NCBI RefSeq assembly: GCF_014200575.1
Contig: NZ_JACHBZ010000002.1
Location: 62,001 to 126,000 of the forward strand
Length of the DNA stretch: 64,000 nt
Reading direction: 5' to 3'
From: Mucilaginibacter saanensis
GTDB taxonomy: Bacteria > Bacteroidota > Bacteroidia > Sphingobacteriales > Sphingobacteriaceae
Made by a program: the position numbers and the translations under genes. Shown one piece after another: positions 49,066 to 58,599 of the stretch. Numbering within the stretch: position 1 is the stretch's first letter; each line of letters starts with the position of its first letter. The notes under the pieces were generated by a model. The model was not told the origin of the DNA. It saw only the letters and a list, made by a program, of their open reading frames with translations, and ran no database searches.

Positions 49066-50418
49066 ATGAATTTAAAAAAGGTTTCCTTCCTCCTGGTTTA
49101 TATCAGCTGTATTTATTCTTCAGCGGTATTTGCGCAGCAAAACTTCAGTGCATGGGCACCTACGCCTCCTATGGGCTGGAACAGTTGGGATTGCTATGGG
49201 CCAACGGTTACTGAACCAGAAGTAAAAGCCAATGCCGATTATATGGCTAAACACCTGAAAGCCGCAGGCTGGGAATATATTATAGTTGATATCCGATGGT
49301 ACGTAGCTAACGATAAGGCACATGGCTATAATGAAAACAACCCCGACTATATGCTGGACGGATATGGCAGGTTCCAGCCCGCTGCCAATCGTTTTCCATC
49401 TGCTGCAAACGGTAAAGGCTTTAAACCACTGGCCGACTATATACATAGTAAAGGTTTAAAATTTGGGATCCATATTATGCGGGGCATCCCGGTTGAGGCT
49501 GTAAAACGCAATACGCCTATCCTGGGCAGTACCGCCAAAGCTGCCGACATTTACAGCACAGAAGGGCAATGTAAATGGCTTAAAGATATGTACACCGTTG
49601 TTGCCGGTAGGCTGGGTGCACAGGAGTACTATAACTCGCTTTTTGAGCTTTATGCCTCCTGGGGATTAGACTTTGTAAAGGTTGATGACCTCTCCAGGCC
49701 CTACCATGGCCCTGAAGTGGAAATGATACGAAAAGCTATTGACAAAACAGGCAGAAAGATTGTTCTGAGTACCTCACCGGGCGAAACCCCCATTGAAAGT
49801 GCCACTGATGTACAGCAACATGCCAATATGTGGCGTACAGTTGATGATTTCTGGGACAATTGGGCTATGCTTAAAGATCATTTTGATGTTTTTAAAAGAT
49901 GGAACGCCTACCGCACGCCCGGAGGCTGGCCTGATGGCGACATGCTGCCGCTTGGCCGGATCGGTATCCGTGCGGAAAGAGGAGATAACCGGATGAGCAA
50001 ATTTAGCAAGGATGAGCAATATACATTGATGAGTTTATGGTGCATTTTTCGCTCACCGCTTATGTTTGGGGGTGATTTGCCCGGCAACGACCCCTTTACG
50101 CTTGCTTTAATAACCAATAAGGAAGTGCTGTACATTTTGCAAAAGAGTACAAACAACCAAGAGCTTTTCAGGGCAGGTAGTAATGTTGCCTGGGTGGCAG
50201 ATGACCCCAAAACTGGCGACAAATTTATAGCCCTGTTCAATACGGACGATGGGGATAGTGCAGTGAGGATACCAGTTGACTTAAAACAACTTGGCTTTAA
50301 CAGAAACTGCAAAGTACGCGACCTGTGGGGCAAAGCTGATATCGGAATCTTTAAAGATAAATTCGCCCCCATAATTAACAAGCATGGCGCAGGCCTGTAT
50401 CGACTATCGAAAAACTGA
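49066..50418 (+). CDS. GH27-family alpha-galactosidase, secreted
   Basis: I chose the ATG at 49066 over a TTG 9 bases upstream. The 450-residue enzyme has a signal peptide ending near AVFAQ. GH27 motifs are PTPPMGWNSWDCYG at the start, the probable nucleophile Asp207 in FVKVDDLS and the probable acid/base Asp292 in WPDGDMLPLG. A C-terminal beta domain follows. It would remove alpha-galactose (or beta-arabinopyranose, for some members) from side chains. It belongs to the FecI/FecR-controlled SusCD transcript. Confidence 0.85.
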   Translation: MNLKKVSFLLVYISCIYSSAVFAQQNFSAWAPTPPMGWNSWDCYGPTVTEPEVKANADYMAKHLKAAGWEYIIVDIRWYVANDKAHGYNENNPDYMLDGYGRFQPAANRFPSAANGKGFKPLADYIHSKGLKFGIHIMRGIPVEAVKRNTPILGSTAKAADIYSTEGQCKWLKDMYTVVAGRLGAQEYYNSLFELYASWGLDFVKVDDLSRPYHGPEVEMIRKAIDKTGRKIVLSTSPGETPIESATDVQQHANMWRTVDDFWDNWAMLKDHFDVFKRWNAYRTPGGWPDGDMLPLGRIGIRAERGDNRMSKFSKDEQYTLMSLWCIFRSPLMFGGDLPGNDPFTLALITNKEVLYILQKSTNNQELFRAGSNVAWVADDPKTGDKFIALFNTDDGDSAVRIPVDLKQLGFNRNCKVRDLWGKADIGIFKDKFAPIINKHGAGLYRLSKN

Positions 50419-50654
50419 GCGGGAAATATTTAATTCAAGCAAAAATTGCCTTATACTCATTTGAAGTGCAGTAAATCTAAGCCATTGATTAGCAAGTAAT
50501 TAATCAATACATAAAATAGCAAGCCCCAAAACAACTGGGTATTGACAGTTGAATATTCAGCATCTGATCGGTAGTTCTTTGTTAAAAAAAAGGAAAAAGA
50601 TCCGGACAGTCCTCCAAAATAAATTTAAAAACAAACTACTAACATCTTAAGCAA
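50419..50654. other. short spacer before GH5
   Basis: The 236 bases between GH27 and GH5 show no gene and no clear hairpin. A separate promoter is possible but not identifiable. Confidence 0.35.
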
Positions 50655-52133
50655 ATGAAAAAAAACGTAGTCCTTCAGGCAGCATGCTGTCTGGTCATCT
50701 TTTTAACAAGTTGTTCAAAAGATGCTTTAAAAAAAAGCACCGTGGTAGCAGGTTCAGTTTCGAAAAGTCGCCTTGCTGTAGCAGCAACCGGCACTGATAA
50801 CACGAACCCTTTTCGGGGCATGAATTGGGCGGATCCTAATGGCAATGGTGGAGAAGGAAGAGTTCTTCTACCCAGCGGCTTAACCTCATCAATGACAGCA
50901 ACACAGGCTGCCGCCGTTGGTACCCGTATTTCCAACGCCGTTAAAGCAAGCGGCGGGACAACTATTAGAATGCCCATAAACCCATGGACAGCATCAAGCT
51001 CCAGTTACTGGCCTGTATACCAAGCCGCAATTAATGCGATTGTATCAAATGGATGCAAGGTAATACTTTGTTTTTGGCCCGCCAGCGTTCTTCATGTGCC
51101 GGATATAACGCAGTGGAATACCATGTGGCAAACAGTAGATAATGTGTATAAAAACAATACTGCTGTGTTATATGAGCCCATCAATGAGCCTGTTGATTAT
51201 TCCAGTACCGATCTAAATAATTTATATGCAGGTTTCCTGACCACCTTTAGCCCGGCTAACGGGAAATGCATACTGGATGGTACCGGCTATGCTGCTGACG
51301 TGACTACCGTTGGCGCCGATTCAAGACTGGCCAATCAATATCTTGGTCTGCATTGTTATTGGTGGTTCTGGGGCTCTCACGATAACTGGTCAGCCTACTA
51401 TAGCGACATGTCAAATAGAACAGGTTCTTATGCGGCCCGTACTATAGTTACAGAAGTTGGTATCGAAACGTTTCGGAACCTAAGTTTCTGGTGGCAGTGG
51501 AATACCGGGGTATATGTTGATCAGGCCTTCCTGACCGGATCGCTCGCATATGCCAAGGATAATTCTATAGGCACAATAGCATGGTCTGGGGTTAACGATA
51601 TAGATACCTATCGTTGGTATAAAGCAAATGACACCCTGGTTGAAGTGAGCCCGGGCACTGCCAATATGTTCAGATGGTCATGGAAACTTACAGCATCGCC
51701 TGTATGGCCGGGACCCGTCGGAGACTGGCAATACAAACTTCAGAATCGGGCATCAGGTCTTATGCTCGATAATCTTGGCAGCACAACCGATGGTGCCACC
51801 ATAGCGCAATGGGCGGATGGAACAAGCCAGAATCAAAAATGGAACGTAAGCTATACCGATGGTTATTATACACTAAGTTGTGCAACCGGAAAAGAATGCA
51901 TGGATACCGGAGGCAATACCACAGATGGGTCTTCTGTTAAGCAGTATACAGTAGGTACCAGTACTAACCAGCGCTGGTCGATAGTTTCAGCCGGAAGTGG
52001 TTATTACAAGATAATTAATCTGGCAACAGGGAAATGCCTCGATACGGGAGGTCAAACTGCCAACGGATCAACCATGCAGCAGTGGTCAAGCGGTTCAAGC
52101 TATAATCAGCAATGGAAACTTATCGCCCAATAA
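50655..52133 (+). CDS. GH5-family glycosidase with C-terminal ricin-type lectin domain, lipoprotein
   Basis: This 492-residue protein has a lipoprotein signal (CCLVIFLTSCSKDA). A GH5-like TIM barrel spans ~45-345, with the acid/base Glu178 in YEPINEPVDY and the nucleophile Glu267 in TIVTEVGIETF. A ricin B-type trefoil spans ~350-492, with three repeats (SGLMLDN, KECMDTGG, KCLDTGG) each ending in Q-x-W (QNQKW, TNQRW, YNQQW). It would be anchored to the membrane, with the lectin holding the glycan for the barrel. It is the last gene before the terminator at 52235. Confidence 0.82.
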   Translation: MKKNVVLQAACCLVIFLTSCSKDALKKSTVVAGSVSKSRLAVAATGTDNTNPFRGMNWADPNGNGGEGRVLLPSGLTSSMTATQAAAVGTRISNAVKASGGTTIRMPINPWTASSSSYWPVYQAAINAIVSNGCKVILCFWPASVLHVPDITQWNTMWQTVDNVYKNNTAVLYEPINEPVDYSSTDLNNLYAGFLTTFSPANGKCILDGTGYAADVTTVGADSRLANQYLGLHCYWWFWGSHDNWSAYYSDMSNRTGSYAARTIVTEVGIETFRNLSFWWQWNTGVYVDQAFLTGSLAYAKDNSIGTIAWSGVNDIDTYRWYKANDTLVEVSPGTANMFRWSWKLTASPVWPGPVGDWQYKLQNRASGLMLDNLGSTTDGATIAQWADGTSQNQKWNVSYTDGYYTLSCATGKECMDTGGNTTDGSSVKQYTVGTSTNQRWSIVSAGSGYYKIINLATGKCLDTGGQTANGSTMQQWSSGSSYNQQWKLIAQ

Positions 52134-52234
52134 AAGGCATTGATCAATAACCAGTAGCTGGAAAAATATCGTGCTATCTTAATAGCAAATACTCAATGCA
52201 GTATAGGTTTAGCAACCAAAATGTCTGAGAAGTA

Positions 52235-52268
52235 GAATCAGGGACTATTTGTTCCTGATTCCATTTTT
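52235..52268 (+). terminator. Rho-independent terminator ending the first PUL2 arm
   Basis: GAATCAGGGA pairs with TTCCTGATTC (one wobble) around a 7-base loop, followed by TTTTT. It closes the susC-to-GH5 transcript. Confidence 0.7.
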
Positions 52269-52717
52269 CTTGTTAAGGCAAACGCTGTTGATCTGTGTCC
52301 TGGCCCAAAATTCAATTAGCGTTTTCGTAACAGGTATGCTGTTCCATCACAGAAAATAGCATTGGTTTTATTTCATGACGATGTAACAGACAAAACGTAC
52401 TGCTTATCCATTAAATTAATCTTGTTGAGTGCAAATACGCAAAGACTAAGGGGAGGCAATTCATTTTCTTAAGAGTTCTGTGTAAATGGTAACCAGGGAT
52501 ATCATTCGCGTTGGAATCGCTCAAGCAACTCCCGTCTAAACGTGTTACCTACAGGCTATATCTGATCATTTTTTAGGTATACCTGCGACCCGGAAATTTT
52601 TTATTCACGAGGTTGCAACACAAAAGAGCGTAATTCGGTGAGTCAAAATTCAGATTGAACTACTTGCCGAATTAAATTCAACTATCTGTTTATCAACAAG
52701 TTTAATAGTTTAGCATC

Positions 52718-52748
52718 TTGTTTCCTATTCATTGCAAGCCTAATTTTG
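52718..52748 (+). promoter_or_regulatory. Bacteroidota-type promoter of an integrase remnant
   Basis: TTG at 52718-52720 and TAATTTTG at 52741-52748 are separated by 20 bases, matching the -33/-7 consensus (TTTG, 19-21, TAnnTTTG). An integrase-like ATG follows at 52775. Confidence 0.5.
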
Positions 52749-52774
52749 TTTCACTTTTTAACTATCTAAAAATA

Positions 52775-52855
52775 ATGAAAAAGACATTCAGCTTGCTTTT
52801 CTATCTGAAAAGACCAAAAAATTATAAAGCTGGCCAATGTGGACCGGTGGCATAG
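52775..52855 (+). pseudogene. N-terminal fragment of a tyrosine recombinase
   Basis: The 26-residue product MKKTFSLLFYLKRPKNYKAG... matches the usual opening of Bacteroidota integrases (FSLLFYLKRPKNYK, normally followed by a PIYLRIT-type strand). It stops at 52853-52855 and nothing continues it. With the promoter upstream, it is the start of an integrase gene cut off by deletion. It lies between the two arms of PUL2. Confidence 0.6.
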
Positions 52856-52882
52856 GTTTTATAAGCCTGCTATTTATACAAC

Positions 52883-52951
52883 ATTGTAAACAAAAGTTGA
52901 CTTTTATCGCTAAATAGTGTGATGAATTCGTTTTGTGAAAGTATAGTTTTG
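52883..52951 (+). promoter_or_regulatory. weak candidate operator and -7 box for the GH43 arm
   Basis: TTGTAAACAAAAGTTGAC near 52884 resembles the first unit at 63050 (TTTTCAACCAAAGTGTTGA), and a weaker second unit ending GTGTGA lies 21 bp later. A TAGTTTTG -7-like box follows at 52944-52951. The second unit matches poorly, so this is tentative. Confidence 0.25.
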
Positions 52952-53160
52952 GACCAATGGTTACCACAGGTAATTTCCCAAATTGGAGAAATACATGTTA
53001 ATGCTAACTCAAACCTACACAATAAAACATGAGGATATCCATCTATCAATATTGGCAAGCCAAACCTTTTCCCGGGAAACTAAAGGCCGTTTGCAGCCGT
53101 AACTTCACTTGTTTTCCAAGGGTTTATTGGTTTTTAAAAATAGTGGGGCTAAGGTATGCC

Positions 53161-53886
53161 ATGAATATTAAATGCAGGGCATTGTTGGCCGTGGCCTTTA
53201 TAATTTTAGCGGCGATAAGGCTACAAGCGCAGCCTGCTGCTGGCAAGATCGATATTATAACCGCTAATGATACCATACGAAGTCTGGCACCATTCTTTAT
53301 CCCGGCAACTTCATTAAAAAAAGGCCCGGATTCTGAGGGTTTTATCCAGCGATGGTTGCTTTTAGAGCCGATTAATAAATCAATACGGAGCAATCTTGTT
53401 TTTACAGATAACTACCTGAAAACGCAATTTGAAATCAATTACTTCCCAAATCAATTTACGATTGTTCCGAAGGATGGGGAAAAAGTGAATGTTGGGGAGC
53501 AGGAATTGCTCTGGCATGCCTTAGAAAGCCCGGGTTTTAATGTCAAATTATTTCGTTTTGCCTATGGATTAAAAAAACAGACTTACGCGGTGTTGTTTTG
53601 GACAGTAACTATAGTTAACAGTCCGCGGGAGATAAAAAATGTAAGATTGGCGGTAGGCTCCAACGGGGGATCTGTGTGGTGGCTAAATGGAAATGAAGCG
53701 GTGGTACTTGACGGAGACAGGCGCATGGTGATGGATGATTGTATCTCAACCCGGTTGACACTTAACAAAGGAAAAAATATAATACGGGGGGCGCTAATCA
53801 ACGGACCTGGGCTTAGCGATTTTTGTGTCCGCTTGCTGGATGAAAGAGGGGAGCCGATAAAAGACATTACTATCAGTGTCAAATAA
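53161..53886 (+). CDS. secreted beta-sandwich protein of unknown function
   Basis: I chose the ATG at 53161, which gives a signal peptide ending near IRLQAQ and 241 residues; the frame extends upstream to 53029 without one. The body has a strand-rich N-terminal part (FIQRWLLLEPINKSIRSNLV) and a C-terminal jelly-roll-like part (GGSVWWLNGNEAVVLDGDRR, then LTLNKGKNIIRGALINGPGL). Such modules occur at the N-termini of some Bacteroidota xylan and arabinan esterases, but here the module is a free protein with no catalytic domain. It may bind glycan or be an accessory. It is followed by GH43 after 50 bases. Confidence 0.6.
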   Translation: MNIKCRALLAVAFIILAAIRLQAQPAAGKIDIITANDTIRSLAPFFIPATSLKKGPDSEGFIQRWLLLEPINKSIRSNLVFTDNYLKTQFEINYFPNQFTIVPKDGEKVNVGEQELLWHALESPGFNVKLFRFAYGLKKQTYAVLFWTVTIVNSPREIKNVRLAVGSNGGSVWWLNGNEAVVLDGDRRMVMDDCISTRLTLNKGKNIIRGALINGPGLSDFCVRLLDERGEPIKDITISVK

Positions 53887-53936
53887 ATTAGTTAACCATC
53901 TGTTTAACATCGAATTTGTATAGCAATTAAGTTATT

Positions 53937-55379
53937 ATGAAATTAAAAGTACTAAGCACTATTGCCCTGTTTTTATTGTGGTTAACCGGAAACGCGATAG
54001 CGCAAGTGGGCAAACCATTTATACATGATCCGTCAACTATTGTAGAATCTGATGGAAAGTATTTCACATTTGGAACATTTGGAGGCGGATTAATATCTGA
54101 AGATGGCTGGACATGGAACAGCGGCGCGGTAAGACCGGGCGGAGGAGCCGCGCCCGATGTGCTAAAAATTGGTGGTCGTTACCTTATCGCTTATGGTGCT
54201 ACAGGTGGTGGCCTGGCTGGCGGTCATAACGGAAAAATACTCACCATGTGGAATAAATCGCTTGATCCCCAATCTCCGGATTTTAAATATTCGGAGGCAG
54301 TTGTGGTTGCGTCATCAGATGGTATAGAGGATAATGACGCGATAGACCCGGGGCTTCTTCTGGATCCAACTGATGGAAGATTGTGGTTATCCTACGGCAC
54401 CTATTTTGGGTACATCCGCCTTGTGGAACTTGATCCTAAAACCGGCGAACGTGTGAAAGGTAATAAAGCATTAAATATAGCCATCGATTGTGAAGCCACA
54501 GATTTGATATTTCGAGATGGATGGTACTACTTGCTTGGAACACATGGTACATGCTGCGACGGCCCAAACTCAACCTATAATATTGTTGTTGGCCGATCCA
54601 GAAAAGTAACCGGCACATACCTCGATAATATGGGAAGAAGTATGTTGAAGGGAGGTGGTAAAATGGTACTCGCGGCTGGCGACAGGCTGATTGGGCCAGG
54701 GCATTTTGGACGTATAAAAGTTGCCGACGGTGTTGAAAAGATGTCCTGTCATTACGAGGCAGACTTGGATCAAAGCGGGCGTAGCGTATTGGGCATTCGC
54801 CCATTGTTATGGAAAAATGGATGGCCTGTTGCGGGAGACAACTTCAAAGATGGAATTTACGAAATTGAGTCTGAGCGTAGGGGATACGCGTTAGAGCTAG
54901 GAGTTGATTTTACAAGGATGCCAGGTGGTATGCGATTCAACCGCAACAATGATGAGCCGGTAAAGCCCATGCCGTCCCAGGAGTTAGCAGATGTTGTTAA
55001 AAGCTGGCCTGCCGGAGATATTAGTGTAAGGGTAGGAGATTATGTGTTTCGTCCACATCAAAAATGGGCAATTTCACAAGTTCCCGGCGCAGGAGGATAT
55101 TTGGGAGGCCCATATTATAAAATCGTAATTGCCGGAACAGAGCGTGCATTGGCAGCAACAGCAACATCTGAACTTATAACAGTTCCAACGTTTACCGGTG
55201 CGCCGGAACAATTATGGCGAATCGATCAGTTGACTGACGGAACTTATCGTATTATGCCAAAAGTGATTCCAAACTCAAGGGAACAACTGGCTTTGGTGTC
55301 TGCCGGAGATAGCACACCTACACTCGCCAGGTTTGATATAAATAGTGACAACTCTAAGTGGAATTTTAGGGTTCACTAA
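53937..55379 (+). CDS. GH43-family arabinanase-like enzyme with C-terminal trefoil-like domain
   Basis: This 480-residue protein has a signal peptide ending near NAIAQ. The five-bladed propeller carries the catalytic base Asp31 (FIHDPST), Asp137 (NDAIDPGLL) and Glu186 (IDCEATDL), as in endo-1,5-alpha-L-arabinanases. The last ~115 residues form a ricin-like or similar trefoil domain (APEQLWRIDQL, NSKWNFRVH). It probably cleaves arabinan in the periplasm or at the surface. Confidence 0.8.
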   Translation: MKLKVLSTIALFLLWLTGNAIAQVGKPFIHDPSTIVESDGKYFTFGTFGGGLISEDGWTWNSGAVRPGGGAAPDVLKIGGRYLIAYGATGGGLAGGHNGKILTMWNKSLDPQSPDFKYSEAVVVASSDGIEDNDAIDPGLLLDPTDGRLWLSYGTYFGYIRLVELDPKTGERVKGNKALNIAIDCEATDLIFRDGWYYLLGTHGTCCDGPNSTYNIVVGRSRKVTGTYLDNMGRSMLKGGGKMVLAAGDRLIGPGHFGRIKVADGVEKMSCHYEADLDQSGRSVLGIRPLLWKNGWPVAGDNFKDGIYEIESERRGYALELGVDFTRMPGGMRFNRNNDEPVKPMPSQELADVVKSWPAGDISVRVGDYVFRPHQKWAISQVPGAGGYLGGPYYKIVIAGTERALAATATSELITVPTFTGAPEQLWRIDQLTDGTYRIMPKVIPNSREQLALVSAGDSTPTLARFDINSDNSKWNFRVH

Positions 55380-55479
55380 TTCATTTAAGTAAAACGTACT
55401 TCAACTCATTCTTAAGTTATTTCCCGATCTTGTTATACAATAGATTCCGGATCACGATAGAAAAAACTATTCATATAAC

Positions 55480-57054
55480 TTGAACAAACCGACTGTGAAC
55501 AAAATATTCATTAACCTTTTTTGGGGATTAGCATTTTTTTTGTTGGGAACATCTGCGCCTTTGGCACAAATGGCCCATAATCCCATTATTTATGCAGATG
55601 TGCCTGATATTTCAATAATCAGGGTAGCAAATACTTATTATATGAGTAGTACTACCATGCACATGAGCCCCGGTGTGCCAATAATGAGATCTACAGATCT
55701 CGTTAATTGGAAGCTTGTTAGCTATGCGTATGATATTTTAGATGATACAGATGACCTAAATCTCACTAATGGTAAAAATAGCTATGGTAAAGGGTCGTGG
55801 GCAAGTAGCCTGCGTTATCATAATGGTATTTACTATGTGTCTACCTTTGCCGGCAATACTGGCAAAACTTATATTTATACCACCCGTAATATTGAAAAAG
55901 GCCCATGGAAGGCTTTATCTTTTAAACCAAGCTTGCATGATCATTCATTGTTTTTTGATGATGATGGAAAAGCTTACATGGTTTATGGAAGCGGGAGAAT
56001 TATGTTAGCTCAGTTGAAAGATGACCTGTCAGGACTAAAACCTGACATAAAGCCGCAGGTTTTGATAGAAAACGCCAGCCAGGCTGCCGGGTCAAATTTG
56101 GGGTTGCCGGCAGAAGGTTCCCAGATGTTTAAAATACATGGTAAATATTATTTATTCAATATCTCATGGCCACGCGGCGGAATGAGAAGTGTTCTCGTTC
56201 ACCGGGCAGATAATATTACGGGCCCCTACGAGGGGCGCCTGGCATTGCAGGACAAAGGCGTAGCCCAGGGCGGTTTAATAAATACACCCGATGACCAATG
56301 GTTTGCATATCTTTTTCGCGATTTTGGGTCAGTAGGCCGTGTACCATACCTTGTTCCTGTACAGTGGGAGGATGGTTGGCCCGTATTGGGCATAAATCAT
56401 CAAGTCCCCGATTCTGTCGCGTTACCTGCAAATAAATCATTAATGCTCGGCATAATCTCGTCAGACGAATTTAACCGGAGTCCTGCCGAGCGTGATTTGC
56501 CCCTGGTTTGGCAATGGAACCATAACCCGGTTAACCAATTATGGTCTGTAAGGCAGCGCAAAGGATACCTTAGGTTAACTACCGGCAGGCTTGATACAAC
56601 TTTACTTGCAGCAAGAAATACGCTTACACAACGCACATTTGGCCCGGAGTGCTCTGCAGTAACAGGTATTGATGTGTCAGGACTAAAAGAAGGGGATCGT
56701 GCCGGGCTTGCGTTGTTGCAGCAGAAATTTGGATGGGTGGGTGTAAAGGTTGAAAACGGCACCAAACTTATTGTTATGGTAAATGCGCAGGGCGCTTTGC
56801 AAACGGAGTCGGCTGGTATTCCATTAACCCAAAACCGGGTGTATCTAAAAGCCACGTGTAATTTTAAAGAAAGGACAGACAAAGCTTATTTTTATTACAG
56901 CCTCGACGGGTATAGTTGGATAGCAATTGGCGGCATACTTCAAATGGCTTATACCATTCCACACTTTATGGGTTACAGGTTTGGCCTTTTTAATTATGCC
57001 ACAAAAACTGCGGGAGGCTATGCCGACTTTGATTATTTCAGGTTAAACGATTAA
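55480..57054 (+). CDS. GH43-family beta-xylosidase/arabinofuranosidase-like enzyme
   Basis: No ATG is available. The GTG at 55495 begins the signal peptide MNKIFINLFWGLAFFLLG directly; a TTG at 55480 would add five residues. The propeller (~30-320) has DVPDISIIRVANTYYMSST (base), HDHSLFFDDDGKAYMVYG and the acid in PAEGSQMFK. A C-terminal beta-sandwich (~335-520) ends in GYADFDYFRLND, as in GH43 enzymes with a C2 domain. It should release single pentose residues from oligosaccharides. Confidence 0.8.
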   Translation: MNKPTVNKIFINLFWGLAFFLLGTSAPLAQMAHNPIIYADVPDISIIRVANTYYMSSTTMHMSPGVPIMRSTDLVNWKLVSYAYDILDDTDDLNLTNGKNSYGKGSWASSLRYHNGIYYVSTFAGNTGKTYIYTTRNIEKGPWKALSFKPSLHDHSLFFDDDGKAYMVYGSGRIMLAQLKDDLSGLKPDIKPQVLIENASQAAGSNLGLPAEGSQMFKIHGKYYLFNISWPRGGMRSVLVHRADNITGPYEGRLALQDKGVAQGGLINTPDDQWFAYLFRDFGSVGRVPYLVPVQWEDGWPVLGINHQVPDSVALPANKSLMLGIISSDEFNRSPAERDLPLVWQWNHNPVNQLWSVRQRKGYLRLTTGRLDTTLLAARNTLTQRTFGPECSAVTGIDVSGLKEGDRAGLALLQQKFGWVGVKVENGTKLIVMVNAQGALQTESAGIPLTQNRVYLKATCNFKERTDKAYFYYSLDGYSWIAIGGILQMAYTIPHFMGYRFGLFNYATKTAGGYADFDYFRLND

Positions 57055-57097
57055 ATCAGCACCCAACAATAACTGATTCGATTTAAAGAACAAGATA

Positions 57098-58462
57098 ATG
57101 AATAGTAACAAGTTGAAGACGATACAGGATTTTAAGAAATGCGCGGCGCTAATTGTGTCGATGTTATGGTTTAATTGCTTAATGGCGCAAAACCCACTTA
57201 TACAAAATCAGTTTACTGCCGATCCTTCAGCCCGTGTTTTTAATGGAAAGGTATATCTTTATCCTTCACATGATATTCCGGCCACGCCAGGACATGGCAA
57301 AGCCGGATGGTTTTGCATGCAGGATTATCATGTGTTTTCATCGCCAAACCTTACCGATTGGACTGATCACGGCGTAATTGTAAGTCAAAACACAGTGCCC
57401 TGGGCCGACTCTACCGCGTATAGCATGTGGGCACCCGATTGTATTGAGCGGGCAGGAAAATATTATTTCTATTTCCCTGCCACTGTAAAATCCGGTAGTC
57501 CCAAAGGGTTTTCGGTGGGTGTCGCGATAGCCAACAAGCCTTACGGCCCCTTCGTTCCACAGCCTTTGCCCATAGCCGGGATTCATGGTATAGATCCCAA
57601 TGTGCAAATAGATAAAGATGGACAAGCATATATTTATTGGGCGCAAGGGAACCTGTATGGTGCTAAACTTAGGGCCAATATGCTTGAATTGGCATCAGAA
57701 CCGGTAAAACTTGAGGGCTTTCCGGATAAAGGTTTAAAAGAAGGACCATACTTATTTGAACGGAACGGTATTTACTATATGACCTATCCGCATGTGGCTG
57801 ATAAGATAGAGCGGCTTGAATATGCAATGGCAACCAGCCCCCTCGGGCCTTTCAAATACGCAGGCGTGGTTATGGACGAATCGGCTTCGGGCTGCTGGAC
57901 GAACCATCAATCTGTCATCGAGTTTAAAAATCAATGGTACTTATTTTATCATAACGACGATTTGTCGCCAGACTTTGATAAAAACCGGGCTGTGAGGGCC
58001 GATAGTTTGTTTTTTAATGAAGATGGCACCATTCGTAAGGTGATCCCCACCTTACGTGGCGTTGGTGTAACCGCCTCGTCCGGAAAAATACAGGTAGACA
58101 GGTTTAGTGCCACAAGTACGGATGGAGTGGCGGTAACGTTTCTCGACACGCTAAACAAATTTAAGGGCTGGAAAGCTACATTGAGTAAAACCAACTCGTG
58201 GATAAAATATAACAGTGTGTCTTTTGGAAAGAAAACAGTAGGGCGCGTTTATGTAAATGCATGTTCGGCAACAGGAGGAACTTTGTTAATAAGTACCGAC
58301 GACGAACCGGGTAAGATTATAACAAAACTAATTATTCCAAAAGGGAATGAATGGCACATCGTTACAAAAACAGGTTTATCAATGCCTGTAGGTGTCAGAA
58401 ACCTCATTGTACAATCAATAGGCGGCGGCCCGGTTGAAGTTGACTGGATAAGCTTTAAATGA
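57098..58462 (+). CDS. GH43-family arabinofuranosidase-like enzyme with C-terminal CBM6-like domain
   Basis: This 454-residue protein has a signal peptide ending near CLMAQN. The propeller has the base Asp in FTADPSARVF, Asp in GIDPNVQIDKD and the acid Glu in LKEGPYLFERNG. The last ~130 residues form a CBM6-like sandwich (NSWIKYNSVSFGKKTVGRVY, ending PVEVDWISFK). It would remove arabinose or xylose side chains. It is the last plus-strand gene of the GH43 run, convergent with the HTCS gene. Confidence 0.8.
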   Translation: MNSNKLKTIQDFKKCAALIVSMLWFNCLMAQNPLIQNQFTADPSARVFNGKVYLYPSHDIPATPGHGKAGWFCMQDYHVFSSPNLTDWTDHGVIVSQNTVPWADSTAYSMWAPDCIERAGKYYFYFPATVKSGSPKGFSVGVAIANKPYGPFVPQPLPIAGIHGIDPNVQIDKDGQAYIYWAQGNLYGAKLRANMLELASEPVKLEGFPDKGLKEGPYLFERNGIYYMTYPHVADKIERLEYAMATSPLGPFKYAGVVMDESASGCWTNHQSVIEFKNQWYLFYHNDDLSPDFDKNRAVRADSLFFNEDGTIRKVIPTLRGVGVTASSGKIQVDRFSATSTDGVAVTFLDTLNKFKGWKATLSKTNSWIKYNSVSFGKKTVGRVYVNACSATGGTLLISTDDEPGKIITKLIIPKGNEWHIVTKTGLSMPVGVRNLIVQSIGGGPVEVDWISFK

Positions 58463-58599
58463 GTTTTTTATCGATAGAGCACCTGAATTTATAGCCACAC
58501 GGACACCGGAATCTGGTTGTTCTGATAAAATTATTTACTTCCCGTTCTTCCTTTATTAGTTTGGTAGAGTAGGATGTAACTGCTATAAACGCCCTTTTT

